From positions 1-37,000 of the forward strand of contig DALTWG010000009.1 of NCBI GenBank assembly GCA_029987245.1: a stretch of DNA of 37,000 nt. Reading direction: 5' to 3'. Each line of letters opens with the position of its first letter. Positions within the stretch are counted from its first letter, which is position 1. The notes under the pieces were generated by a model. That model was given only the letters and a program-made list of their open reading frames with translations. It searched no databases and was not told the origin of the DNA. Below are positions 13,925-22,299 of this stretch, piece by piece. Position numbers and translations under genes: made by a program. The DNA is from Methanocorpusculum sp. (GTDB lineage Archaea > Halobacteriota > Methanomicrobia > Methanomicrobiales > Methanocorpusculaceae).

Positions 13925-16318
13925 TCAGAAAAACATATCCAGCGTCGTCTTTTTTGCCACCTTCGGATCAAAATCATCCCAGCACCAGCCGAGCGCATCA
14001 AAAATCCGCTCAAGCGGAGCACGAATAGTCTTTTCAAGCATCGTCTCCCAGTCAATCTCAAACACCCCGTCAGGAATCTGCTCAGGATACTCAAAACAAA
14101 TCACATCCGTATTCGGATACTCATCAGGCATGAGACTCCTCTTCACATACAGCCGCTTGGGCTTGCTCCCCTTGTTGAACTTCGTCTTGAAATGCTCGTT
14201 TGCATACATTGCGCCCCGCCCGTGCGCATCCAGATTTGCATAATCCTGCAGATTTTTGTTAATCCCGCTTGGAATACCGCACTCCACATACGAATACCCG
14301 CCCGCCCGGTATTTTTTGAGCACGCCCGGCAAAAACTCCTTCACATCCTCATAGCCCCGCCCCTTTAAAATCATCTCAAAGACCTTCTCCTGCAGCTCCC
14401 GCGTCAGCTGCGGCGAGTCAGACCTCTTCATCTCCATACCGGCGATATCGATTTTATCCACCTCCTGCCCCTCCTTCCAGACCAGCTGCCCCGCATACCG
14501 CTTCTTTGACCCGCCCTGGAAAAACCGCTGATAAATCTTCTCAAACTTAATCGAGAAGAAATTGGTGTCCGCATTCAGCGTATTCTTGGAAAAACCGCTG
14601 TAACTTTCGTTCAGCTCCTTTTCAAGCCCCCGGGCGATGGCCATTGTCTCCTCGCGCGTTTTGGCCGGAATCTGCACAAAACACGAATCCGTGTCCCCGT
14701 AGATTACCTCATAGCCGTGGCTTGTGATAATACTTTTCGTATGCTGAATAATAGCACGCCCGACCGAGGTAACGGCAGCCCCGATTTCGCGGTCATAGAG
14801 CCGGAATCGGGAAAAACCCGATACCCCGTAATATGAGTTCATAATGACCTTGATTGCATTCTGCTGCATGTCATAGAGCGTGTACTCAAACGAGTCAAAC
14901 GGGAACGTGTTGCGCAGCGCCTTGCGCTCGTCGCGCTCCTTCATCAGCTCGCTGATAATAGACCGCGTCAGGCCGTCAGGGGATTTTTTAAACCGGACAC
15001 CGTTTGGGGCATGAATTTCGCCGTCGGGAGACTTCGTCTCCTGGGACGCATTCAAGGTCATCATGGCCATCGGGTACAGCGACTTTAAATCCAGCACGAT
15101 TACATTTTCGCGGATGCCTTTGGAAGGCGACAGGACGGTAGCCCCCTCGAACTCGTCGCCCGTGCCGTTTCCTTTTGACGGAAGCACATAGCGGCCGTGG
15201 GCTTTGCGCAGGATGTAGATGTCAATGACATTGGACGAGTTCAGCGCCTTGTCAAGCGGGCATCCCACATAGCGCGACACCTCCTGATAAAAGTCAATAA
15301 TATTGTTCTTTTTGTTGATGCCGACGCACAGTTCCACATCCTTGTAATTGTACTCAACCATTTTCAGCGGGTCGTCGACCCAGAGCCCGGTCACTGTTCC
15401 GGAATGGCGGACCTTGTGGTCGCCTAACTCCTCTTCGGCAATCGCATCAAGGCGATAGGACTCTTTCTGACTTCCCTGCATCTTTTTGTAGGCAAGAAGC
15501 AGGTCAAACATAACCCGCCCGCGCATTGCGCTGCGGTCCACCGCGCCCGGGAGGCGCGCCAGCTCCTCTTGCTTTATGCCGCACTTTTCGGCGCGCTTTA
15601 AGATATACGGCACATCGAACTCGGTAAAGTTCCAGCCGGAGAGAATATCCGGGTCGGTCTCGCGGATATACTGCACAAATCCGCGCATAAGCGCTTTTTC
15701 CGTCCGGTACTCGAGAATCGTGTGTTTTTCCGGGTTGAAACAGCCGTTTTCAAGCGCCTCCGCCCCGGCGTAATCCACTTTTTTCGTGCTTTCCAGAACG
15801 AAGGTCGTGTAATGGTCGTCAAAGGAGTCGTGGCAGGTTATGCAGTTGATAATATCCTTTTCCGCGTCCGGGAACCCTTCGGTGTCGTCGCATTCGATAT
15901 CGCACATGCAGACGCGCGCTCTTGCATTGACCTCGGCGGGCGTTACCTCATTGAAACTGCACTCATCCGAGGGCGCAGATACGCCGCCGGTAAGCCCCGC
16001 ATCGATTAAATACCGGGTTGCAAACGGGATATCCGCTTCAAAATGGTGATAGGATTCACGGGCGTTTCGCACATCAGTGGGGCGTTCGGTGTATACTTTT
16101 CGAAGTTTCTCGCCTTTGATAGAAACGCCTTTTTCCTCAGACACGGTAATATAATCCGGGTGGGGCCTTGCAGCCTCGGCCTCGCGCACCCAGAAGTACG
16201 GGCGAAAACCCGTAACTTTAAGTTCATGCCCGGTGCCGTCTTCTTCCCGGCCGAAGATATGCACTACCGGGCCCGCCGGAGTATTAGAGTATTCCGCCTG
16301 GTTGATTGCTATTTTCAT
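13925..16318 (-). CDS. polB: Family-B DNA polymerase
   Basis: A 797-residue replicative-type polymerase with 3'-5' proofreading. I start it at ATG 16318, which overlaps the mdh stop as ATGA; a start five codons earlier would extend into mdh. Exonuclease motifs are present: Exo I in CDIECDD (about 140), Exo II in LSGWNFTEFDVPYI, and Exo III in YNYKDVEL. Polymerase motifs are A (DLKSLYPMAM, about 408), B (KVIMNSYYGVSG) and C (YGDTDS, about 538), all with intact catalytic acids. Length is typical of archaeal PolB. Co-transcription with mdh is implied by the overlap, an unusual pairing functionally. Confidence 0.96.
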   Translation of the reverse strand: MKIAINQAEYSNTPAGPVVHIFGREEDGTGHELKVTGFRPYFWVREAEAARPHPDYITVSEEKGVSIKGEKLRKVYTERPTDVRNARESYHHFEADIPFATRYLIDAGLTGGVSAPSDECSFNEVTPAEVNARARVCMCDIECDDTEGFPDAEKDIINCITCHDSFDDHYTTFVLESTKKVDYAGAEALENGCFNPEKHTILEYRTEKALMRGFVQYIRETDPDILSGWNFTEFDVPYILKRAEKCGIKQEELARLPGAVDRSAMRGRVMFDLLLAYKKMQGSQKESYRLDAIAEEELGDHKVRHSGTVTGLWVDDPLKMVEYNYKDVELCVGINKKNNIIDFYQEVSRYVGCPLDKALNSSNVIDIYILRKAHGRYVLPSKGNGTGDEFEGATVLSPSKGIRENVIVLDLKSLYPMAMMTLNASQETKSPDGEIHAPNGVRFKKSPDGLTRSIISELMKERDERKALRNTFPFDSFEYTLYDMQQNAIKVIMNSYYGVSGFSRFRLYDREIGAAVTSVGRAIIQHTKSIITSHGYEVIYGDTDSCFVQIPAKTREETMAIARGLEKELNESYSGFSKNTLNADTNFFSIKFEKIYQRFFQGGSKKRYAGQLVWKEGQEVDKIDIAGMEMKRSDSPQLTRELQEKVFEMILKGRGYEDVKEFLPGVLKKYRAGGYSYVECGIPSGINKNLQDYANLDAHGRGAMYANEHFKTKFNKGSKPKRLYVKRSLMPDEYPNTDVICFEYPEQIPDGVFEIDWETMLEKTIRAPLERIFDALGWCWDDFDPKVAKKTTLDMFF

Positions 16319-17169
16319 TCTGCCCTCCGGCACAGCCCGGTTAAAAAGTCCGCGGCGTTCTGCAGTTTTTCCTGTTCCCAGGCATCAAAGGTGAAGTTTT
16401 CGTTAATCTTCGAACCGGATCTGGTAACTTTTGCCGGCAGACCGAGCGCGCAGCCCTCGATGCCGTAAGCGCCGTTTGCCGGCAGGGAACAGATGATTTC
16501 CTTTCCTTTTTCGATTGCTTCCATCATGGAGACAATGTGCGATGCCGGGCCGAAAACGGTGCCCCCTTTTCCTTTGATAACCGGCATCGAAGAGCCGCGC
16601 AGCCCCTCAAGTATTTCCTCACGCACGCTGCGCGGCACGTCGATGGAGAGATGTGAGAACAGGGGCACCTGGTTTTCGCCGTGCTCGCCTAAGACAATGC
16701 CTTTTTCATTAAGACCCATGGAGCGCAGCGCTATGGTATAGCGCTGTGAGTCCAGGAGTCCGCCGAATCCAACGACCTGGTCTTCTGCAAAACCGGCCTT
16801 TTTGGCAAAGTACCAGGTAAAGACATCCATGGGATTTGTTGCAACAAGGAGTTTTCCCTCGAATCCTTTGAGCAGCGCTGCCGCCTCGCGTGCGATGGGC
16901 AGATTTTTGTCAAACAAATCCGCGCGGGTTTTTACATCCGGCGACCGGGCAAATCCGGCGGAGATAAGGCAGTAGTCTGCTGTTTTCATCTCCTCCGCTC
17001 TTGTCGAGACAGATACATCTATGCCGTGGATAATATCGAGTTTCTGTGCGTTTACCAGTTCCTTATTTATATCGTATAATACCAGTTCGTCGGCAAATCC
17101 GCGGGCGGCTGCAAGATATGCAGCCTCGCCGCCGATTCGCCCTGCACCCAGGAAAGCAACTTTAGTCAT
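16315..17169 (-). CDS. mdh: Malate dehydrogenase (lactate/malate dehydrogenase family)
   Basis: 284 residues. NAD(P)-linked oxidation/reduction of malate and oxaloacetate. In these methanogens it probably serves the incomplete reductive citric-acid branch to 2-oxoglutarate. Evidence is the Rossmann start KVAFLGAGRIGGEAAYLAA with an acidic residue ending strand 2 (LYDINKE), the substrate-binding segment LDSQRYTIALRSMG, and the catalytic histidine in GEHGENQVPLFSHL. It is slightly short of the usual ~300-310. Lactate dehydrogenase is the alternative within this superfamily. The first ATG is used. It is followed by polB through an ATGA overlap. Confidence 0.9.
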   Translation of the reverse strand: MTKVAFLGAGRIGGEAAYLAAARGFADELVLYDINKELVNAQKLDIIHGIDVSVSTRAEEMKTADYCLISAGFARSPDVKTRADLFDKNLPIAREAAALLKGFEGKLLVATNPMDVFTWYFAKKAGFAEDQVVGFGGLLDSQRYTIALRSMGLNEKGIVLGEHGENQVPLFSHLSIDVPRSVREEILEGLRGSSMPVIKGKGGTVFGPASHIVSMMEAIEKGKEIICSLPANGAYGIEGCALGLPAKVTRSGSKINENFTFDAWEQEKLQNAADFLTGLCRRAE

Positions 17170-17282
17170 TGAGTAATCTATTGGTTGTGCGGGGGTTTAT
17201 GTTTTCTCTCTTGCGGTGCTGCAGTCAATAAAGAGATTTATCCTATGAGCGCACAATACTACTCATAAACAGGTAACTATTC

Positions 17283-18203
17283 ATGGCGCGCAAACAGGAG
17301 TTTGACCCCCTCGGGGGATTTGTGGGCGGCGGTTCCGCTCGAAAGAGCCGCAAAGATAAAAAATCCTATGATGTTTTAGGTTCAGGCAAATACGGCGATT
17401 CCGGTTCAATATTTGATGAAGGAACCTATGAGCCGGCAGAAGTTACCGGCTATTCGGATGCGCTTTTGGCCACCGGGACCAGTCAGCCGCAGGAAAAGCC
17501 GCAGAAGCGCGGCTTCTTTTCCGGTCTCTTTAAAAAGAAGGAGAGCAGGCCCGCTTCGCAGCTCCCTGCAGAAGCGCCGGTGCGGGACCCCGGGTTTGAT
17601 TCGCGCGGCGTCAGCAGTATTGAAATCAAAAACGATATTATGGATACGGGCATCATTCAGCGCTATGGTGAACCAAAAGACGATGGCGGCCTCTTTGACG
17701 ATGAGCCGGAAGTGCAGCAGGCACCTGCCTCTTTCGCCCCCGCGCCTTCGCATGCTGATTTTGAGCCGCGGGCTGAGCCGCAGCGGGATGATGCCCCGCT
17801 TTTTGATGATGAACCGGTACCGCAGACTGAGTTTATAGAAGAAGCCGCTGCATCACCGCAGAGTGCAGATGATGATTTGTTCAGCGAAGTCGCCGCCCCG
17901 GCCCCGACCCCGGCCGCTGCCCAAGCCGCGCCGGCGTCCGCTGCGCCGGTTTCCTTAAATCCCCGTGTCTGTCACTTGTGCGGCCGCACATCCCAGGACG
18001 AATGGCCGGAATTCGGATTCAGCGAGGATGAATTTGTGCCTCTGTGCAAAACCTGTACCCGCGCCGTAACCACGCTGCTGAAACACACCGACCCTGCCGA
18101 AGAGGAGGAGATTATCTCCGAGTGGAGTTTAATTTGTCCGGGCCTCGACGAGGCACGGGCAAAAGAACTGGTTGCAAAAGGGCGCCGTCTGCACCGGCAG
18201 TAA
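17283..18203 (+). CDS. Disordered protein with C-terminal double-CxxC zinc ribbon, unknown function
   Basis: 306 residues, not recognised as a named family. The N-terminal ~220 residues are low-complexity and charged. They have a basic start (SARKSRKDKK), a KRGFFSGLFKKKES patch, and short acidic repeats: LFDDEP occurs twice and DDLFSE once, followed by an Ala/Pro tract (APTPAAAQAAPASAAP). The C-terminal ~85 residues are ordered-looking, with VCHLCGRTSQDEWPEFGFSE and LCKTCTRAV. The four cysteines would bind one zinc. A helical tail ends in KELVAKGRRLHRQ. It may be an adaptor with a flexible linker tethering the ribbon to a partner. No signal peptide is present. It is divergent from mdh and followed by strong T-runs. 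Confidence 0.75.
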   Translation: MARKQEFDPLGGFVGGGSARKSRKDKKSYDVLGSGKYGDSGSIFDEGTYEPAEVTGYSDALLATGTSQPQEKPQKRGFFSGLFKKKESRPASQLPAEAPVRDPGFDSRGVSSIEIKNDIMDTGIIQRYGEPKDDGGLFDDEPEVQQAPASFAPAPSHADFEPRAEPQRDDAPLFDDEPVPQTEFIEEAAASPQSADDDLFSEVAAPAPTPAAAQAAPASAAPVSLNPRVCHLCGRTSQDEWPEFGFSEDEFVPLCKTCTRAVTTLLKHTDPAEEEEIISEWSLICPGLDEARAKELVAKGRRLHRQ

Positions 18204-18210
18204 CCGGTTC

Positions 18211-18234
18211 TTTTTTTGTTTTTTCTGTTTTTTT
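18211..18234 (+). terminator. Poly-T terminator
   Basis: T7, T6 and T7 runs with two short interruptions follow the stop codon at 18203. This is a strong archaeal U-run terminator. Confidence 0.65.
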
Positions 18235-18253
18235 ACCATACGCATACAGAAAC

Positions 18254-18260
18254 TTAAATA
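18254..18260 (+). promoter_or_regulatory. TATA box of the duplicated-domain lipoprotein gene
   Basis: TTAAATA is centred 26 bases before ATG 18283, implying a leaderless transcript and supporting that start. Confidence 0.55.
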
Positions 18261-18282
18261 GTTGCACAACCCATTATTTTCC

Positions 18283-19131
18283 ATGAAGAAAGTAATTCTA
18301 TGCATCCTCCTGGTGCTTGCCGCGGTAATTTTTACCGCGGGATGCACTGACGACAGCCCAAGCAGCAGCACGCAGCCGACCGCAGTGCAGACCACAGCGC
18401 AGTCGACCGCAACTATAGAAGGCATCTGGTATGCACAGGACACTATTGCATACACTGACCCGACGTATCAGACTACTGACAATTTCGACGTGGTTCTGAC
18501 ATTTAATAAAGACCTGACCGGCAGTGAAAAATGGGTTTCGGTGCAGGGCTATGAAAAAACACCGTTTGAATTTTCATGGATGAAAAACAGCGACGGCTCC
18601 TATGTCGTTTTCTATACCGGCAGCTACCCCCTTTCCGCGCAGCAGAATCCGTCAAAGATGTTCACCCTCTCCTATGACGGCTATTCCCTGATGGACCAGG
18701 ACGCCCTGATGTACACCCATACCCCGGTACATCACACTCCGGGGCCCACACCGGAGCCGACTGCGGTACCGAAATATTATACAGATGATGTTGAAAAACT
18801 GCGCGGAAGCTGGAAATCCACGACGATTCTTGAAGGGCCTTCCAATCTTCCCTGCAGGCTGCAGTATGATTTCAACAAAGACGGAACCGGTGTTGAGGAA
18901 TGGATTTGCACCGAACGCCACGGCAATCAGGACCCTGGAACGGTCGAAACCTGGGTATTCACCTGGGCGCAGTCTATGTCTGATTCGATGTACGGCTCGT
19001 ATATTGTCACCGTAACGAAGCATAAGGGCGGCGAGGTTTATTCCCAGACGCATGTGTTTAGTTTCACCACGCCGGATTACTCCAATCTCATGGATGAAAA
19101 CGGTGTTTTGTATCTGAAGACCGCCAAATAA
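18283..19131 (+). CDS. Lipoprotein with two tandem beta-rich (lipocalin-like) domains
   Basis: 282 residues. Signal peptide MKKVILCILLVLAAVIF ends in the lipobox TAGC (Cys about 22), followed by a Ser/Thr-rich linker. Two related domains follow. The first has IEGIWYAQ, FNKDLTGSEKWVS, FEFSWMKNSDGSYVVFY and SYDGYSLMDQDALMY. The second has LRGSWKSTT, FNKDGTGVEEWIC, WVFTWAQSMSDSMYGSYIV and SNLMDENGVLYL. The shared order (G-x-W, F-N-K-D-x-T-G-x-E-x-W, F-x-W, L-M-D-x-x-x-L-Y) shows an internal duplication. The repeat resembles small secreted lipocalin-like domains that bind hydrophobic ligands, but I cannot name a family or ligand. A Pro/Thr linker (TPVHHTPGPTPEPTAVP) separates the domains. Confidence 0.85.
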   Translation: MKKVILCILLVLAAVIFTAGCTDDSPSSSTQPTAVQTTAQSTATIEGIWYAQDTIAYTDPTYQTTDNFDVVLTFNKDLTGSEKWVSVQGYEKTPFEFSWMKNSDGSYVVFYTGSYPLSAQQNPSKMFTLSYDGYSLMDQDALMYTHTPVHHTPGPTPEPTAVPKYYTDDVEKLRGSWKSTTILEGPSNLPCRLQYDFNKDGTGVEEWICTERHGNQDPGTVETWVFTWAQSMSDSMYGSYIVTVTKHKGGEVYSQTHVFSFTTPDYSNLMDENGVLYLKTAK

Positions 19132-19178
19132 TTTTTCAGACGCATAGATTTTTATGCTCTGACCTCCTATTTTTCTCC

Positions 19179-19625
19179 ATGTCAGAGATTCCTTCCTTTG
19201 AAAAAATTGTTGAGGCGCACGGTCATGCCTGTCCGGGAATTGCAATAGGATACAAGATTGCGGCCGCTGCGGCAAAATGGGCAGGGGATGAAACCAATAT
19301 CTGCGTCTATTCCACCTCGACCCGCTGCCCGCTGGATGCTTTGCGCACAACATTTCACCTGCGTGAGCATCCAAAGAGACTGACAGTCGAAGATAAAGGC
19401 GAGCTGCATTTTGTTTTGTCCAAACCGGACGGCTCAAAAATGATTGTGGATGAAATTCCGGGCGCTAAAATTCATACGGAGGAAGGCGATGCACTCGGGA
19501 TAAAGGTAAAGGCAGGCACGGCAACGGATGAGGAAAAAGAGCGGTATGCACAAATCCGTGCTAAATTGCTGGAAACTGCGCTTGCCATGCCGGATGAAAA
19601 GCTGTTTACTGTCCGGTATGGATAA
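19179..19625 (+). CDS. FmdE-family protein (single-domain, zinc-finger tail absent)
   Basis: 148 residues. The FmdE family is named for a protein co-purifying with molybdenum formylmethanofuran dehydrogenase, which loads CO2 onto methanofuran. Evidence is the signature EAHGHACPGIAIGYKIAAAA and a second block STSTRCPLDALRTTFHLREH with a cysteine in the place of the family's C-x-x-D-A element. Full-length FmdE has a C-terminal zinc-binding tail; here the chain ends after an acidic region and KLFTVRYG. It may therefore act differently, for example as a metal-binding scaffold. No fwd/fmd genes are nearby. Its end lies 5 bases from the end of the convergent TPR gene. Confidence 0.85.
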   Translation: MSEIPSFEKIVEAHGHACPGIAIGYKIAAAAAKWAGDETNICVYSTSTRCPLDALRTTFHLREHPKRLTVEDKGELHFVLSKPDGSKMIVDEIPGAKIHTEEGDALGIKVKAGTATDEEKERYAQIRAKLLETALAMPDEKLFTVRYG

Positions 19626-19630
19626 AAAAA

Positions 19631-21721
19631 TTACTCCCGGTATTTCAGCACACCGGCGACATCTGCCGCATCCCACGCGGTTTCCACACCTGCATACAGC
19701 GCCGCGGCATAACCGAACTCGCCCAATGCAAAGTACGTATCCGCCGCCGCATCTTTTTTATCCGCGGTAATTACCTCAAGTGCTGCACAGGCGTTCTGCG
19801 CAAACACCGACTGCGGGTTATAATAGTACGCCTTTTTTGCCGCTTCGAGCGCCTTTTCAAATTCTCCCTGCCAGATAAGGGATTTTGCAAGCCCCTCCCA
19901 TGCAGCCGGGAAGCGCTCATTGAGTTTTAAGACAGAGTTGTATTCCTCGACAGCAACCGCATAGTCGCCTGTCTGGTAATCCAGCCAGGCAAGTTCCACA
20001 AAAATCATCTCGCGCAGACTGCGTGAGGGATTGGAACGCAGTCCAAGCCGGAAAACGGCTTTGGCATCGTCTGCCGTGCCGAAAGTAACGTATGCTTTGC
20101 CGATTGCAAAACACATCCGCGCCTTTTCATCGTTTCTTGTCGAGCAGCTGCATAAAATCTCCGAGACTGCGCGCCGCTCGTCAGGATAAAGCAGGATATA
20201 GGCGTTTTCGATTAACGCAGCTGCATTATGCCCTTCAGCGATTGCATCCTTTAATGCCTGCGCGCAATCCTTTGGCGGTTTTCCTGCCATGGCAGGAAGC
20301 ATCGCCCGCATTTCGGCATTATGGGCATATTCTTCGGCCTCTTTGTACAAACCGGCGGCTACCGCGGCGCGGAACTTGCGCGATTTGGTTACCGGGTAGT
20401 CCCCTGCCTTATTATACCAGTAGAGGGCGCACACCGGGTCAAATCCGAAATAGGCCGCATCCCCGCGGGCGATATAGAAAAAGGCACGCTCCTCGGTCTC
20501 TTCGTGTGCAAGTTTCGCGGCATCCGGGGCGCCGTTTTCATCCATGCAGCTGTTCATGCGCGCAAGGCGGGATGTAGCCGCGTTAAAGAGTTTTTCCGGT
20601 GTGTTTTCCCCGGAAACGAGTTTTTCCAGATACTCGTATTCGTTTGCGTAATCCTGCTTTTTCCGATATGACGAAGCAAGGTCATGAAACAGCTGGAATT
20701 TTTCCGCCGGCTCAAGTTCCTCTGCAATCCGGGAAATGCGGTAATAATAGCTTTCCATGTGTTCGCCGAGTTTTTCGCCGGTTTCGCAAAGCCGCAGAAG
20801 GCCGACGGCGGTTTCGTATTTGCCCGCGTCCCTGTTTAAAAGAAACGCCTGCTTATACGCTTCAAAGGCATTGTCCAGGTCACCGAATTCAGTTAAAATC
20901 TCGCCCATTACCTGAAATGCAAGGCATGCCTCTTTTGTTTCCGGATAAGCGAGCGTGATGTTTGCATATAAATCCAGCGCGGCGTCAAAGTTTCCTGAAA
21001 TATAGAGCCAGCCTGCTGTTGCAACCGCGGGCATAGGCGTATCGATTTCAAGGAGCGGTTTGGTCCACTCGCCCCATTTTTCCGCCTCCACGCGGGGCAT
21101 ATTCAGCCAGGCAAGTTTTTCCTCGCGGGACAACAGAGAGTACCAGGCGCCCGCTACGCACAAAACGGCGTCAAAGGTCTCCTCGGGCGTCAGTTTTTCA
21201 GCGCCTGCAAGATAGGCGGCATATTCGTCAAGAGGAAGGGTTGTCCAGTCGGGGCGGCTTCCGGGGGAGAGATAGAGATTGGGGTTGATTATTTCATTTA
21301 CGGTGAGTTCGCGGGTTTTAAGCTGCCAGTAGGTTTCGGGGCGCCCGCTTTGCTCTGCTGCAACTGACTCGGATGAGATATTGATGCCGGAGATATGGGA
21401 GCGAAGGAGTGCGGATGCGGCGGTTTTACGCGCCTTGTCTGCGTTTTTAACGGATTCTGCATATTCGTATTTGAGCCATTCAAGAAGTTTCGGGGGATTT
21501 TCCGGACGGATATCGGCGTATTCTGCCAGAAGTTCGAGCAGGAGACTTTTGTCCTTTGGGCTTGCAAGCATTGCATGAATGGTGCGCGCATGAAATCCTC
21601 CGTCAACGCTCATACGGTGGATAAAGAGATTGTGCAGGGTTGTTTCTTCGTGGGTTATTCCGGGTTCTGTAAGGAAGTCACAGAGATATTGCTGGGTAAG
21701 GTGTCCCTCGCTGACGTGCAT
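19631..21721 (-). CDS. Large tetratricopeptide-repeat protein, unknown role
   Basis: 696 residues without signal peptide or membrane segment. At least two TPR blocks are visible: about 230-350 (GNFDAALDLYANITLAYPET, FGDLDNAFEAYKQAFLLN) and about 550-650 (AKAVFRLGLRSNPSRS, GDYAVAVEEYNSVLKLNERF, GEFEKALEAAKKAYYYNPQS). The rest is helical and alanine-rich. The N-terminal ~120 residues (FLTEPGITHEETTLHNLFIH) are distinct and may be a recognition domain. TPRs mediate protein-protein contacts; the partner is unknown. Start is the first ATG. The gene converges on the FmdE-family gene with a 5-base gap. Confidence 0.85.
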   Translation of the reverse strand: MHVSEGHLTQQYLCDFLTEPGITHEETTLHNLFIHRMSVDGGFHARTIHAMLASPKDKSLLLELLAEYADIRPENPPKLLEWLKYEYAESVKNADKARKTAASALLRSHISGINISSESVAAEQSGRPETYWQLKTRELTVNEIINPNLYLSPGSRPDWTTLPLDEYAAYLAGAEKLTPEETFDAVLCVAGAWYSLLSREEKLAWLNMPRVEAEKWGEWTKPLLEIDTPMPAVATAGWLYISGNFDAALDLYANITLAYPETKEACLAFQVMGEILTEFGDLDNAFEAYKQAFLLNRDAGKYETAVGLLRLCETGEKLGEHMESYYYRISRIAEELEPAEKFQLFHDLASSYRKKQDYANEYEYLEKLVSGENTPEKLFNAATSRLARMNSCMDENGAPDAAKLAHEETEERAFFYIARGDAAYFGFDPVCALYWYNKAGDYPVTKSRKFRAAVAAGLYKEAEEYAHNAEMRAMLPAMAGKPPKDCAQALKDAIAEGHNAAALIENAYILLYPDERRAVSEILCSCSTRNDEKARMCFAIGKAYVTFGTADDAKAVFRLGLRSNPSRSLREMIFVELAWLDYQTGDYAVAVEEYNSVLKLNERFPAAWEGLAKSLIWQGEFEKALEAAKKAYYYNPQSVFAQNACAALEVITADKKDAAADTYFALGEFGYAAALYAGVETAWDAADVAGVLKYRE

Positions 21722-21792
21722 AAATGAGTATCTTTTTGTTTTCTATAGATGTATGCTTTTCGATTGCAGGGGCATACGGGAAGACCGGTCAT

Positions 21793-21799
21793 AAAAAAA
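21793..21799 (-). terminator. T7 terminator after the secreted beta-domain gene
   Basis: The minus strand carries seven T about 16 bases after the stop codon at 21815, preceded by an A-rich spacer. Confidence 0.45.
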
Positions 21800-21814
21800 G
21801 TATCTTTTTCCCGG

Positions 21815-22219
21815 TTATGTGCGGTAAAGCGTTACCGGGATATTGCGGTTAAATAATATGTTGTCAGTTCCCCCGAGCACATACGGGTTGATTTCTGCCG
21901 TAATTTTATTTTCGCTGCAGGTAAAGTATAGCGTGCGCCATTCCAGATGACCGAGATACCGGGTGTCAGATACTTTTTCCCAGGTTAACCGGTTGAAATT
22001 ATACGATTTTGTGATGCCGAAAATCGTAGTTGTTCCTGATGCCTGTGCAGTATTATCTTCATTGAAGGTAATTACACCGCTTCCGGATGCAACAAACGGA
22101 ATTCCAGTATTACATTTCCACGTTCCGACAATCTGATCGTCTGCTGCAGCAGGAACAACAAGCAGTGCTGCAGCTGCCGCGAGAAGCACCAGAGTTCGAA
22201 GAATTGTTTTATTTTCCAT
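21815..22219 (-). CDS. Small secreted protein with one beta-rich (lipocalin-like) domain
   Basis: 134 residues from ATG 22219 (MENKTILRTLVLLAAAAALL). The hydrophobic signal ends near VPAAADDQ, so signal peptidase cleavage after AAA is plausible; no lipobox cysteine is present. The mature part begins QIVGTWKC and continues ITFNEDNTAQASG and LTWEKVSDTRYLGHLEW. This is the same order of motifs (G-x-W, F-N-x-D-x-T, W-x-x) as each half of the duplicated-domain lipoprotein at 18283-19131, so the two are likely related. Ligand and role are unknown. The minus-strand TATA box at 22253-22260 supports this start over the upstream ATG at 22264. Confidence 0.75.
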   Translation of the reverse strand: MENKTILRTLVLLAAAAALLVVPAAADDQIVGTWKCNTGIPFVASGSGVITFNEDNTAQASGTTTIFGITKSYNFNRLTWEKVSDTRYLGHLEWRTLYFTCSENKITAEINPYVLGGTDNILFNRNIPVTLYRT

Positions 22220-22252
22220 ATACCTGTCCAGATAACTTATCTGTATTTTATT

Positions 22253-22260
22253 CTTTATAA
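22253..22260 (-). promoter_or_regulatory. TATA box of the secreted beta-domain gene
   Basis: The minus strand reads TTATAAAG, centred about 37 bases before ATG 22219, leaving a short leader. Confidence 0.5.
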
Positions 22261-22299
22261 CCATGTGTATATCTCACGTGTTGTGTACTGTTTCGCAAA

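Noticed and set aside
18652..19437. 261-residue open frame opposite the duplicated-domain lipoprotein and FmdE genes
   Set aside because: It is a shadow of two well-supported genes on the other strand, with no family motifs.
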